DNA of 64,000 nt from Zingiber officinale (Eukaryota; Streptophyta; Magnoliopsida; Zingiberales; Zingiberaceae). The stretch is from the NCBI RefSeq assembly GCF_018446385.1, contig NC_055987.1, forward strand, positions 7,339,705 to 7,403,704, written 5' to 3'. Made by a program: the position numbers and the translations under genes. Shown here piece after piece: positions 1 through 12,239 of the stretch (within the stretch, counting starts at the first letter, position 1; each line of letters opens with the position of its first letter). The notes beneath the pieces were generated by a model that saw nothing but the letters and a program-made list of their open reading frames with translations, searched no databases and was not told the origin of the DNA.

Positions 1-127
1 TGTTAGCATTGTTGTAGTTTGTTTCTTTGTATTTCGCTGCGCATCACTTTGAAGAAACAAGCAACGAAGCACGACGAGCACACGCGAAGCTATTCACCCC
101 CCCTCTAGCTACTTTTTGGTCCCAACA
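1..127 (+). repeat. 3' end of the 5' LTR of E1
   Basis: This stretch aligns with 5717-5843 and ends in CCCAACA, two bases before the primer binding site. The rest of the LTR lies left of the window. Confidence 0.9.
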
Positions 128-129
128 AG

Positions 130-141
130 TGGTATCAGAGC
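130..141 (+). promoter_or_regulatory. Primer binding site of E1
   Basis: TGGTATCAGAGC is complementary to the 3' end of initiator tRNA-Met, the usual primer of plant copia elements. It starts two bases after the LTR end. Confidence 0.93.
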
Positions 142-260
142 AAGGTTGCTCTTCACCGGAATCACCGCCGGAAGGGGCAAACATAACAAGCAAAGCTAGA
201 GGGTGAAGAAGTTGGAGCAAATTCATCAAAGTCAAAGAATTCAAGAAGCTCAACTTCAAG

Positions 261-2066
261 ATGCAATTCCAAGATGGACTTGGATTTGATACAAGGGTGG
301 CTCCACCATACACATCCACAAGCTTCGATTCTTGGAGATCAAGAATTGAAAATTTCTTGATGATGGAGATAGAGCAATGATTTTCTCTAATGGAAGGTTT
401 TAAGGCTCCAAGGAATTCAAAGGGCAAAGTTCTCAAAAGGAGCAAATGGAGCCAAGAAAAAATCCAAAGATGTGAGGCCAATGACAAAGTGACCAAGCTT
501 TTGGTCAATCTATTGCCGAGCAACATCTTGGAGGAAATTGGAGAAGTTGAAGATGCCAAAGAGCTATGGAGCAAATTGGAAAAGGCTCATGAGATCCCCT
601 CCACTGTACCTAACCAAGAAGAATCCAAAGAGGGTGACTCATTGGAGCAAGATCAAGAGGAGGACTCCGAAGTTGAGAGATGCTCAACTTCCGAAGAAGA
701 GGAAATCCAAGAAGCTTCATTCTCAAGGGAGTGTAATCAAAAGAGCAAGGAAGGAGCATATTCCTTGTTTCATGTACAAGAGGATGAAGAAGAAGGTGAA
801 GCCTCCACCTCTAGGATTGACGGGGAGCAACTCTTGGTGACACCGGATCAAGAAGAAGGAGAATCCTCCACATCCGGGTCAAGAGAAGAAGAGGATGAAG
901 AAGCTTCCACCTCCACAAGTCAAGATAAATCAATTGGAGGGAAATCGATTTCGGATCAAGAGGAAGCCTCTACATTCATATCAAATGGAGGAGCAAGTGT
1001 CACCCCTACACAAGAAGGTATAAATAGTTCAATTAATAATAAGAATCATATTATATGTTTTGAATGTAGGGAACATGGGCACTACAAAAGCAAGTGCCCT
1101 AAATTGGCCAAGAAGAAGGGCCAAGTGGCACCTAAGGGCAAGGAGAAGCCAAAGGAGATCATCCCCGGAACAAAGAAGAGCAAGGAGCACATTGTGTGCT
1201 TCTCTTGCAATCAAAAGGGGCATTATCGGAGTCAATGCCCTAAGGGGAAGAAGATGGTCAAGGCTCAAGGAGGAAGCTCAAGTCAAGGGGGAGCCTCTAA
1301 GGTAAAAAGGAAGGTAACTTTTATTGAGCCTATTCCTTTACATTATGGTAAAAAGCATGCTAGTTCTAACTTATATCATTTTAATGCTATTTACCATAAG
1401 AATAGAGAGCATGGTAAAATTAAGGAAAATAATGTAGCTTACCATGCTAAAACTACCACACCTAGGATTAGGAAGGTAGATAAAAATCTAGGCAAACACA
1501 CTAAGGACCTTAGCTACAAGCCTAGAAATAAAAATGCTCATAAATTTAATGGAAAACCAAAAACTAAGGACTTAGTGATAGAAAATCAAGTCTTGAGGTC
1601 AAGGCTTGATAAAATGGAAAAGACCCTAAAAAGGATGGAAAATATCCTAAAAGGGCAAAATGAGCATAGCCTAGGTCTAGGAGCACAAAGGTCATCTAAT
1701 GGCCATAGGGGTTTGGGATACAAACCAAAGGCTAAGAAGGATGTAATCTCTTACCATAGAGTTCCATATAGTTATGGAACCAACCCTAGGTCTAGTGGTC
1801 AAGCCAAAAATACAAGGGAAGTTATCCCTAAGAGTATTTTTGCAACAAATGTGACTAAGACTTCTAAGAAGTCTAAGAAAGTCACAAAGAAGGTTACAAG
1901 GGAAGCAATCCCTAGAGTTGACCTAGAAAAAGTGACCAAGACTTCTAAGAAACCAAACAAGGTCACTAGGAAGGTATCTAGGGAAGTTATCCCTAGTGAA
2001 TACCTAGAGCATCCAAGGAGCACCAATAGGTTTTGGGTTCCTAGGAGCATTTTCTCTATCCCATAG
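261..2066 (+). pseudogene. Copia-type gag of E1, one internal stop
   Basis: The frame opens at ATG 261 and is interrupted by TGA at 378-380. Related gags normally have Trp there (EIEQ-W-FSLMEGF), so TGG to TGA is likely. The open part runs 390-2066 (558 residues). It has a UBN2-like gag domain (residues 1-70 of the open part), a long acidic Ser/Glu-rich stretch, two CCHC zinc knuckles (CFECREHGHYKSKC and CFSCNQKGHYRSQC, about residues 220-290), then a basic tail with repeated KVTKTSKK units. Gag packages element RNA into cytoplasmic particles. No pol gene follows. ATG 390 is a possible internal restart, but starting there would lose the front of the gag domain. Confidence 0.85.
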
Positions 2067-4383
2067 ATGGGTTAGAGAGTGTCAACTCTGAGAAGAAGGG
2101 TAGTTAACCCAACTTTGAAGAAATTGACACTCAAGGAGCATTTTCAAGTGTTTTGTTAACCTTTGAAAATGAAATGGATTTATTGTTACTCTTGGAAAGA
2201 GTAAAATGTGCTATAAAGGAAGAAATTTGAGATGACTTTAAATGGCACAAGAAATCAAGTGTTAAGAAATACCAAATTGGGACTTTGGTATTGTCTTAGG
2301 AATTTAAGGCAAATCTAAGCCTTAATTTAAAGTGATTACTCTTATGGGAAAATGAAATATGCCAACATTTGAGGAATGTTTTAAATTTTAATTGGCACCA
2401 TTAATTGAAGAGATTAAAGACCTGAACAGTTGGGTTTTGGCATTTTCCTAAGGAAATTGGGCAATCTAGGGTTTATGCTTTAGGATTAGCTAAGGGTTAA
2501 GGATATTTAGATAGATAATCTAGGTATATTTTAATTATGCAAAATCTTGCCATGTTTGGTTGCCCATTATATGCCATGACATCATGTTTTATTTGTGCAT
2601 TCATGACTTATTATGAAAACTCAAAATACCATGTCATGACATACATACATCATGTAGTTATAGGAAATTTTCTTCTGAAAATTATTTCTTTTTGATGTAT
2701 GCCATAACATTATCATGCATTATGTTATTTCCTTAAAATTAAGGACAAATGGCAGTTATCATCAAGTGGCATACCAAATGACATCCTAGGTGGATGGTCA
2801 ATATCCACAAGATGACTAGATAAATATGCATGAACCCTAGGTTAGAGCAAAACCAAAATTAACATCTCACAAAGACCTATAAGATGACTTGTATGTGTTT
2901 TATGCACAATAGATACAAGTGAGATGTTAGGAAGACGAACAAAACTCAACATGCTGAGTTAGTGCATTTCCTTGAGTTTTAAGTTCATCAAAACACATAG
3001 TTATGTGTTTTCTCATCATTGGGAAAGCTAATGTACAAGTCATGTGCATTAAGCCCAAGGAACATGGTGGGATATTGGTTTTGAAAATGTTTTCAAAATA
3101 ATTTTGGAAAACCTTGGTGAAGGCTATCTTTTGATAGTAATCACCATTGAATAGTTAGACACAAACTTGAAGAAAACACTAAAGTTTTTACAAGTTCTCA
3201 AGTTTGTGTCAATCTTTGAAAATATGATATATTTTCATAGAAAACTATTTTTCCATGATAAATTATACCCTAAATAATGTCTACATAAATTTTTACGATT
3301 TTTAGAATTTTGTAGAATTTTCTAGGGGTTTCTGAAATTGGCTGAAATTGAATTTCAGCAATTTCAGGCCTCTAATCGATCAGTGGATCGATTGGAGTGC
3401 CTCAATCGATCAGCCGATCGATTGAGAAGGTATTTCTCGCGAGCAGAAACTCGCTGGATCAATCAGCCGATCGATCCAAGAAGATTGAATCGATCAGTGG
3501 ATCGATTCAGCAAGGTTCAATCGATTGGAACCCAACTCCAATCAATTGAAGATGCTGATTTTGGCTGGGAAAGCTTATTTTCAGCATTTTGAACCTATTT
3601 TAGTCTAGGTAACCATTCCAAACCCTTGAAAATACATTTGTATACATAAAAAGGGTGTTTTCGTGTGAAAAACAAGGATGGATTGGTTAAGAAAGGCTAA
3701 GTTGAAGTTTAGGTTGAGGTTTGTTTCAAATTTTGAATATTTGAACCTCAAAACTTCTAAAATTGGGTTTCCTAAAGTTTTGGGGATTCCAAGTCATTGT
3801 TGGTGCAATGACAGAAGTTACCACCATGTCTTTATGGGGAGGGACTCTTTAAAGACATAAAAATTATTTTTTCATGAACCTTGGAAGGTGGTTAACCTTC
3901 CGTTAAGAACATGCTCAAGGTTGAGCATTTGAACTTTAATGGGAAGTGGATATCCTCATTGTTCAAGTGGTTTCAAGTGGATAATGCTCAAGGATGGGCA
4001 TTTTCCTACATTGAGGGAGAATGTAGGGTTAAGGTTAATGAAGGGTATGAGACATTCATTATCGTGCTGATCACAACGAGTGAAGTTGTGAACGACGATG
4101 AGCAACTCTTCAGGGGGAGAGTTTTCAACAAGTGAATCTGTTGATGTGTGCCCAAAAATGGGGCATGGTTTGATGTGTGCCAATAGGGGGAGAATGAAAG
4201 GGAGTAAGTTAGGCTTTTATCACCTAGAGGGAGTTTGCCCTCTTAGGGGGAGAATGAAGGGCTTAACTTATGTATTCATTACCTAGTGGCATGAAGAAGG
4301 TTTAGGCTATGGGATCAGCCTAACTTACATGTGGTATTGTAAGTGATAGTGTTGGTATTGTCAAACATCAAAAAGGGGGAGAT
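2067..4383 (+). other. Non-coding internal region of E1 with polypurine tract
   Basis: No gene was recognised; short ORFs here lack conserved motifs. At 3374-3545 it holds palindromic ATCGAT pairs like those in the LTR. Near the 3' end, purine-rich blocks of the form GGGGGAGA recur near 4186, 4240 and 4374. The last one, just before the LTR, is the likely plus-strand primer; the others look like older or decoy copies. Confidence 0.7.
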
Positions 4384-5843
4384 TGTTGGTGCAACATTCC
4401 TCAGGTCAAGGTTGACCTGGTTGACCAAGCTTGAGTCTTGGTTTGGATTTCGATGTTTGACAATGCAAGGTTGATTGAAGAAGAGTCAAGTAGGTCAAGG
4501 ATGACCGGATACTTGACTGGGAAGTCCTAGTGAGTGAAGCTAGGCAGGAGGAAAATCCTGGTGAGTGAAGTCAGGTGAAAGACCTAGTGAGTGAAGCTAG
4601 GCAATTGGGAAGTCCTAGTGAGTGAAGCTAGGCAGGAGAAAAATCCTGGTGAGTGAAGCCAGGTGAAAGACCTAGTGAGTGAAGCTAGGCAATTGGTAAA
4701 GTCCTGGTGAGTGAAGCCAGTTGGGCAAGAGAAATCCAGATGGGTCAAGGTTGACCAGACATCTGGTGAGAGTCCAAGTAGGTCAAAGGGATTGACCGGA
4801 TACTTGGCACGAGGAAGAATAGTCCAAGTAGGTCTTAGGGAGTGGCCGGATACTTGGCAAGAAGAGAAAAGTCCAAGTGGGTCAAAGGGATTGACCAGAC
4901 ACTTGGTGAGAGAGTCCTAGCTGGTCAAGGGTGACCGGATGCTAGGTCTTATGTACCAACAAGTCATGGTTGACTAGATGTTGGTTTAGGGGGCTTTGGG
5001 CTTGGTTTTGGGCAAAAACCAAAATCTGAATTGATCCGTGGATTGATCCAGCAGGTTTGGATTGATCCGTGGATTGATCCAGCATGTTTGGATCGATCCA
5101 CCGATCGATCCGGTGAGTCCCCGCGAACAGAACCCCTTTGGATCGATCCGTGGATCGATCCAGAGGTCCCAATCGATCAGTGGATCGATTGGGACGCTGC
5201 TGCTTCGCGCGATAAGCGCTGGATCGATCCGTGGATCGATCCAGGCATTTTTCCAGAGCACAGAGGCGCTTTGGATCGATCCGTGGATCGATCCAAAGCC
5301 TCCCCGATCGATTGGGAGCAATCCAATCGATTGGGATTCGACCGTTGGCGTCGTTTATAGCTGTTGGCGTGCGATTTCTTCAGCAGAACTTCACCGATTG
5401 ATTCCAGATTCATCACAGCTCCTCCCCAGCACTCTCTAAGCTCCTCACCGCCAGTTCTTGAAGGTTCTTGGAGGTTCATCCAAGTCAAGAGGCGAGTTGC
5501 AACGAGAAGAAGAAGAAGCTAGGATTTTTACTACATCTCTTGTAAGCTTTTGCTTATTCTTTACTACCCTTTCTTCTACTTGTATTGAGAGTCTTGTAGG
5601 GCTTCTCCGCCTTCGGTAGTTACCGAAAAGGAGTGTTTATTAGTGAAGGTGTGTGTGTGTGCGTGGATCCTTGGACTAGTCACCTCTTGTGAGGTGGATA
5701 CCAAGTAAAATCCTATTGTTAGCATTGTTGTAGTTTGTTTCTTTGTATTCCGCTGCGCATCACTTTGAAGAAACAAGCAACGAAGCACGACGAGCACACG
5801 CAAAGCTATTCACCTCCCCTCTAGCTACTTTTCGGTCCTAACA
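4384..5843 (+). repeat. 3' LTR of E1 (about 1460 bp)
   Basis: It runs from TGTTGGTGCAAC to CCTAACA, next to the polypurine tract. In order it has units of about 26-28 bp built on CTAGTGAGTGAAGCTAGG (about 4520-4720), units on GTCCAAGTAGGTC...GACCGGATACTTGG (about 4740-4960), an array of ATCGAT palindromes (5030-5345), then a weak TATA-like TTTATAG near 5352. The 3' end shares its last 127 bases with the 5' LTR. The start and several repeats are shared with the LTR at 6604-8317 (reverse strand), so both belong to one superfamily. Confidence 0.9.
5030..5345 (+). repeat. Palindrome array in the E1 LTR
   Basis: Repeated pairs such as GGATCGATCCGTGGATCGATCC-like units (two ATCGAT palindromes split by a 3-4 base GTGG or CAG linker) separated by unrelated sequence. 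The array ends just upstream of the TATA-like sequence. Several short ORFs on both strands here are by-products of the repeat. Confidence 0.85.
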
Positions 5844-6603
5844 GAAAGCACACCACGTGCTCTTTGCCTTTGCATATCGGGACTCCGGCTTTCTTGACCT
5901 TTGGCGCCGGTGGAGACTTCCTAACCCTCTTTGGACACTTACTCTTGTAGTGCCCAAATTCCCTACACTCAAAGCAAATTATGTGTAATTTGCTAGAAAT
6001 TAAAATGCTTGAGTTACCTAGATTTGAGGATGGATGAACGCTCTCTCCTTCATCCCTTCCGGAGGTAGAAGCTTCTTCTTCTTGCTCCGAGCTTCAAGAA
6101 GAACTCTCCTCTTCTTCTTTAGATGTTGAGTGGCCCTCAACTTCTAAATCCATTCCTCCATGATGTGAACTCCTTGGCTCACTTGACTCCTCTTCATGAC
6201 TTGAAGTGGAGTTCTCCTCATGGAACTTTGCCAAGTTATTCCACAAATCCTTGGCATCATTATATCCACCTATCCTACACAAAATATCATTAGGTAAAGA
6301 AAATTCAATGATTTTCGTTACCTCATCATTGATGGTTGATTGATGGATTTGCTCCTTGGTCCACTCCTTTTTCTCTAGGGTTTCTCCTTTCTTGTCCATC
6401 GGAGGCTTGAAACCTAATTGAACACAACTCCAATTTTCAAGGTTAGTCATAAGAAAATACCTCATTCTTACCTTCCAATACGCGAAGTCGCAGCACTCGT
6501 AGAAGGGTGGAAACGTGATGTCTTCTCCGAGTCGATCCATTCTCTAGCTTGTGCTCCCACGGGTGTTAATCCGACGAAGAGCGCGCCTTGCTCTGATACC
6601 ACT
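5844..6603 (-). pseudogene. 5' part of copia-type gag of E2, cut by E1
   Basis: Gag reads leftward from ATG 6540 through a UBN2-like domain (YWKVRMRYFL..., DAKDLWNNLAKFHE). An in-frame stop lies near 6091-6093, after an acidic Ser/Glu stretch; the same frame then continues to a first zinc knuckle (CFECREFGHYKSKC). It breaks at 5844 within the start of the second knuckle (EHVVCF), where E1 begins. The remainder should lie left of the window, beyond E1. The primer site GCTCTGATACCA (6590-6601, minus strand) sits between gag and the LTR. Confidence 0.85.
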
Positions 6604-8317
6604 TGTTAGGATCCTTCGTACGGAGGCTAGAGAGGGGGGTGTGAATAGCCGACCCCAAATCGTCGCGTTTCTACACACTAGGGTTAGCGCAGCGGAAAAT
6701 AACACGTAGAAACGAAGGAAAAGAAGACAAACCTCAAACAAACCGATGTAACGAGGTTCGGAGATGAACTCCTACTCCTCGGCGTGTCCGTAAGGTGGAC
6801 GAAGCCTACCAATCCGTCGGTGAATGAGTCCCCGAAGAACCGGCTAATACAATATACTCCTTCTGGGTGGAGAAACCTCGCCACAATGTTTCTTGCACAA
6901 GCAAGATAGGAGTACAACAGATACAAGAAAGCAAAAGACAATACAAGTGTAAAAACAATCTTGCCTTCTCGTCGACTGGAAGAAGCAACAGCTCCAAGCG
7001 CCTACAACAGCAGATGGTCCAGCCGGAAGCTCACGCGAAGCTTTGGAGGATCTCAATCAAAGCTCAAGCACAGCAACACTTAGGGACAGGAAGAAGGAAA
7101 AAGGAGAGGCAGCACCAAAGCCTTGATCTCCTTTTATAACCTGCGAACCTGCACAGCGAAGACAGAAGCCAGCGGAGAAGACGGAGCGACCCGTTGTGAC
7201 TCAACGGTCGAATGTGGACCGATCAGGCTTCATGCTGATCGGTCCCCTTCGATCGATGCCGGGACCGATCAGTGATCGGTCCCTAGACCGATCGTAATGC
7301 TTCACGTAGTAACCTATCTTTCATTGCGTTTCTGATCGATCGTGGACCGATCAGCACACCTGGATCGGTCCACACGATCCCACCTCTCTGTGAGAGAGGT
7401 GGCTGCGTCTCGATCGGTCGTGGAGACCGATCAGGCTTCATCCGATCGGTCCCGCACCGACCGCAAGCTCACGTAACTCGCTTTGCCTTACATTTGTTAT
7501 CGATCGATCACGGACCGATCGATACACAACGATCATCGATCGCGAGATCGATCGAGTTTGGTTTTGCCCAAACCAAGTCCCAAGTCTCCCAAACCAACAT
7601 CCGGTCAACCTTGACTGTTGGTACATCATGCTTAGCATCCGGCCACTCCCTTGACCTGCTAAGACTCTCCACCAAGTGTCCGGTCAACCTTTGACCCACT
7701 TGGACTTTTCTCTTCGTGTCAAGTATCCGGTCACTCCCTTGACTCCTTGACCTTCTTAACACCGGATGTCCGATCACCCTTGATCCATCCGGATTTTCCT
7801 TGCCCTCACTCACCGTGACTTTCACCTAGCTTCACTCACTAGGTTTTCACCGCTTCACTCACGATTTCAATCACTGCCTGCATCACTCACCGTGACTTTC
7901 CAGATGTCCGGCTTCACTCACTGGGACTTCCACTTTCACCTAGCTTCACTCACTAGGATTTTCACCGCCGCTTCACTCACCAGGACGGCTTCACTCACCA
8001 GGACTTCCACTGCCTGGCTTCACTCACCAGGACTTTTCCCCGTGCCAAACTCCCTGTTTGGACTTTCCCCGTGCCAAGTCTCCATACCTGGACTTTCCGC
8101 GTGCCAAGCTCCCTGCTTGGACTTTTCCCGAATCAGGTCAACTAGGTCAACCTTGACCTAAGGTTGCACCTACAATCTCCCAAACACCTATTCTTGTCAA
8201 ACATCAAGAATACAACTCTCTTCTCGTCAAACATCGTCAAACATCAAAACACAACTCGAGCCAGGTCAACTCGAGTCAGGTCAACCAGGTCAACCTTGAC
8301 CTAAGGTTGCACCAACA
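6604..8317 (-). repeat. LTR of E2 (about 1714 bp, 5' LTR in element sense)
   Basis: Read on the minus strand it starts TGTTGGTGCAACCTTAGG at 8317 and ends ...CCTAACA at 6604, beside the primer site. It has units with TTCACTCACCAGGACTT on the plus strand (about 7820-8040), CCGGTCAACC-type units (about 7600-7790), a palindrome array (7190-7560) and a TATA box (TTATAAAAGG on the minus strand, 7130-7139). Order and termini match the E1 LTR, but it is longer. It joins Tat protease sequence at 8318, so E2 inserted into a Tat element. Confidence 0.88.
7190..7560 (-). repeat. Palindrome array upstream of the E2 LTR TATA box
   Basis: Many inverted words of the GACCGATC / GATCGGTC and CGATCGATC types occur in pairs with short linkers. 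The position matches the E1 array, but the palindrome sequence differs (GACCGATC rather than GGATCGATCC). Confidence 0.8.
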
Positions 8318-11300
8318 AATACTTCCCGGGGCGAGATCAACGTTATTGCTAGTGGACCGACCGGAGGAGACTCCAACCGAGCCAGAAAGGCGGGCGTCCG
8401 GCAGCTCCAGATCCACGCAGTCGGTTGCAGCCAAGAGCGGGCAAGTGGACCGGAAATCACTTTCGGGCCCGGGGACTTAGAAGGAGTTGAAGTGCCCCAC
8501 GACGACGCTCTGCTCATTAAAGCGGTAATAACAAATTACACTATTCACCGCATATTTGTTGACACAGGGAGTTCGGTCAACATCATGTTCAAGAAGGCGT
8601 TTGACCAGCTGCAAATTGATCGAGCCGAGCTGCTTCCCATGACAACCCCTCTCTACGGGTTTATTGGTAACGAGGTTCAGCCGGTCGGGCAGATCCGGCT
8701 GGCTACCTCGCTGGGAGAGGAGCCGCTCAGGAGGACCAGGACAATAAATTTCGTGATGGTCGACTCTCCCTCGTCCTACAACGTCATTTTGGGACGACCG
8801 ACGCTCGGCGAATTCCGAGCGGTCGTCTCAACCTTCCACCAGAAGATGAAGTTCCCCGTCGAAGACAAGGTGGGAGAAGTACGAGGAGATCAGTTAGCAG
8901 CTCGGCGATGCTACATCGAGATGGTCCGAGCAGAATCCAACTCCGCTCGGAAGGCGCCTCGAATCGAGGTAAATGCCATCACTGAAAAGCCACCCTCTTT
9001 AATTTATGAAGAAAAAGAGGAAGTGCAGATTCACCCGACCCGATCGGAGGCCACGACTTTTGTTGCCTTTGATCTGGAGGATAAGCAGAAGGAGGAGGTG
9101 ATCCAATGCCTCCGACGAAATCATGATGCATTCGTCTGGTCGACACATGAGTTGCCCGGAATTTCGCCGAGCATAGCGCAGCATGAGTTGCATGTCCGAC
9201 CGGACGCTCGGCCGATAAAGCAGAGAAAAAGAGATTTCAGTGCCGAGCAGAACTCCATCATCTGGGCGGAGGTCGAGAAGCTTACGAGAAGTACAGTTTC
9301 CGAGTTGGTTGGCTAACGTAGTATTAGTCTCCAAGCCGGGCGGCAAGTGGAGAGTCTGCATTGATTTTCGGGACTTGAACAAAGCATGCCCCAAGGACTT
9401 TTATCCTCTGCCCCGGATAGATCAGCTGGTGGACTCTACAGCCTGCTGCAAATTAATTTGTATGCTCGATGCCTACCAAGGCTATCATCAAGTGCCGCTC
9501 GCCCGGGAAGATTAAGAAAAAGTAAGCTTCGTAACGGCCGACGGCACATATTGCTATAATGTGATGCCGTTCGGATTGAAGAATGCCGGGGCCACCTATC
9601 AACGCTTGATGAACAAAGTGTTCAGGGAGCAGATCGGGCGGAATCTGGAAGTTTATGTGGACGACATTCTTATCAAATCCGCCCGAGCGGCCGATCTCTT
9701 CAAGGACATGGAAGAAACCTTCCGAACGCTACGCAAATATGGAGTCAAGCTAAATCCCCAGAAGTGCCTGTTCGGAGCAAAAGGAGGGCGTTTCTTGGGG
9801 TATATAGTGACCAAGCGGGGAATTGAAGCTAATCCCAGCAAGGTAAAAGCTCTACAAGACATGTCGCCTCCAAGAAATACAAGGGAAGTGCAGCGTTTGA
9901 CCGGTCGGATAACCGCATTGTCCCGATTCATCTCCAAAACTGCCGACCGGAGCCTCCCTTTCTTCAAAATTTTGCGCAAGGCCATTAAATTTCACTGGGA
10001 CGAGGAATGCGACCGAGCATTCGAAGAATTGAAGACATATCTTAATTCTCTGCCTATACTAGCCAAGCCGATCGGGGGTGAGTCACTTTATATTTATCTG
10101 TCTTCAACTGAGCATGCTGTAGGCTCGGCACTTGTAAGGTCCAGCGGCGAGGAACAGCCGGTGTATTTTCTGAGCCACATTTTAAAAGATGCCGAATCTC
10201 GTTACACTGGGCTCGAGAAGTTGGCCTTTGCTTTGGTTTTAGCCGCTCGGCGCCTTCGACCATATTTCTTGGCTCACACCATCATTGTCCGGACGAACAG
10301 TCCACTAGGAAGAGTACTGTTGAATCCAGAAGCGTCCGGACGGCTCATCAAGTAGACGACAGAACTAAGTGAATTTGACATCCAATACCAGCCCCGCTCG
10401 GCGATCAAAGCGCAATCCTTGGCTGATTTTGTGACCGAAGTGCAAAGGCCAGAGCTGGAAGCTATGTGGAAAATATGTGGATGGGTCTTCCACTCGGCTC
10501 GGAAGTGGGATTGGAATATTGCTGCTATCACCACAAGAAGAAAAGATGCACCTATCCGTCAGGCTAGACTACAAAGTCACCAGCAATGAAGCAGAGTATG
10601 AGGCCCTCATAGCCGGATTGCAGGCAGCACGGCATGTGGGAGCCGGTCGGGTGACTCTCTATTCGGATTCACAGTTGGCCGCTCAGCAACTTTCTGGCAC
10701 CTTTGAGATCAACAGCGTTCGACTTAAACTTTACGTTGAGGCCTTTGAAAAACTTAAAGCTACTTTCCGAGAGGTTCTTTTTCAGAAGATTCCCCGAACG
10801 GAGAACCAAGCAGCCGATGAGTTGGCCAAACTAGCAAGTTTTATAACGCCGGTCGCCATTCAGCAACCAATTGAAAAAGTACTGCTGGTGGCGCACGTCG
10901 ACCGGATGGAAAGCCTTACATTTCCAAGCGATTGGCGGACACCCATCATAGAATTCCTCCGCTCGGGCGCTGCACCATCCAATGCGTATGAAGCCCGGTT
11001 GCTAAGAAGGAGGGCCGGTCGGTTCGCACTCATCGGCGATCAGCTTTACAAGAAAGCTTTCTCGCGCCCGTTATTGAAATGCGTTAGCTCAGAGGACTCG
11101 GTTTACATCCTCCAGGAAGTGCATCAAGGATCATGCGGGGGGCATCCGGGCGGACGCTCGTTAGCCAAGAAGATCCTCCTGGCCGGGTATTTTTGGCTAA
11201 CTTTGCAAGCAGACACCGCTCGGATAGTATCTACATGCCTTTCATGCCAGAAATATCACAACGTCTCCCACCGACCGGCCGAAGAAATGAAGGCATCCAC

Positions 11301-12159
11301 CATTTCATTCCCGTTCGATCAATGGGGAATGGATATTGTCGGTCCATTTCCGATGGCGACCGGGCAGAGGAAATTTTCGCTAGTGGCCGTCGACTATTTT
11401 TCCAAGTGGGTGGAAGCCGAACCGCTGGCGAAGATCACCGAGCAGATGGTCAAAAAATTCATCTGGCAACACATCATCTGTCGGTTCGGCATCCCTCGCC
11501 GATTGGTTTCCGACAACGGGCGGCAATTCACAGGGAAGGTGCTAGAAGATTGGTGCAAAAGCTACGGCATCGAGCAACACTTCACGTTCGTGGCTTACCC
11601 CCAAAGCAACGGTCAAGCCGAAGTAGCCAATCGGGAAATTCTCCGTATTCTGCGCGCTCGGCTCGACCACTTGGGAGGAAGTTGGCCGGATGAAGTGCCG
11701 GGCGTTTTATGGGCCATCCGAACGACTCCTAAGGAAGGAACGGGTGTCACACCTTTTCATCTAGTGTACGGTGGCGAAGCGGTCATTCTGGTTGAAGTCG
11801 GCGTCGAGTCCGTCCGGGTCCAATGTTACGATGAAGGCAACGCCGAGCGGAGGAACATGGAGCTGGATTTGGTTGATGAGGAGCGGGCCAAGGCATCCGT
11901 TCGGCTGATGGCGTACCGTCAACGGATGAAGCAAAACTACAACCGGCGCGTCATTCCCAGATTATTCCAGGTCGGCGATCTTGTCTGGAAGAAAGTCAAG
12001 CCGGTCGGCGACGTCGGCAAGCTTGAAGCTTCGTGGGCAGGCCCCTTCAAAATCATCGAAAAGCTCCGCTCGGGCGCGTATTATTTGGAGGATGAGGACG
12101 GTCGGCAGCTAGATAGGCCGTGGAGCACGAACCATCTCCAGCCTTACCGGGCGGGGTGA
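8318..12159 (+). pseudogene. Tat-type pol polyprotein, broken
   Basis: Protease: catalytic VDTGSS near 8571 in the open frame 8492-9316. A small deletion with frameshift near 9280 joins it to reverse transcriptase (VVLVSKPGGKWRVCIDFRDLN, YVDD at 9654-9665). A TAA follows ARED near 9513 (CAA, Gln, expected). The first RNase H (about 10070-10300) is followed by TAG near 10353 (Trp expected). An apparent 2-base loss near 10470 shifts into the second RNase H (DGSSTRLGSGIGI, NEAEYEALIAGL). Integrase follows to 12159: HHCC zinc region, core with DQWGMDIVGPF and SDNGRQFTGK, and a C-terminal domain. Four breaks make it non-functional. Confidence 0.9.
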
Positions 12160-12239
12160 AAGGTGTGCCAATGTAAATCATCCTGTATATTTTTTTCGAC
12201 TGAATACTTGAAATGCAGAAATGAAAAATCAAGAGAACA

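Larger units (their letters stand above)
1..5843 (+). mobile_element. Gag-only (non-autonomous) copia-type LTR retrotransposon, E1
   Basis: The 5' LTR is cut by the window edge (1-127). A tRNA-iMet primer site, one gag gene, about 2.3 kb without a gene, a polypurine tract and a complete 3' LTR (4384-5843) follow. No protease, integrase, reverse transcriptase or RNase H was found, so the element would need enzymes from a relative. The gag-only plan with a long spacer matches published TR-GAG-type elements; the gag type and primer site point to copia, possibly SIRE-like. The visible 127 bases of the 5' LTR differ from the matching end of the 3' LTR at about five sites by eye, so insertion was not very recent. 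It sits inside another element of the same LTR family. Confidence 0.85.

Noticed and set aside
5031..5439. Overlapping ORFs rich in Asp-Arg-Ser on both strands
   Set aside because: They result from GATC palindromes, which leave all frames open; the same happens at 51795-52095 and 58113-58478.
8318..12159. Pararetrovirus (Caulimoviridae) insertion
   Set aside because: LTRs, integrase and antisense gene are those of a Tat Ty3/gypsy element; no movement or coat protein region seen.
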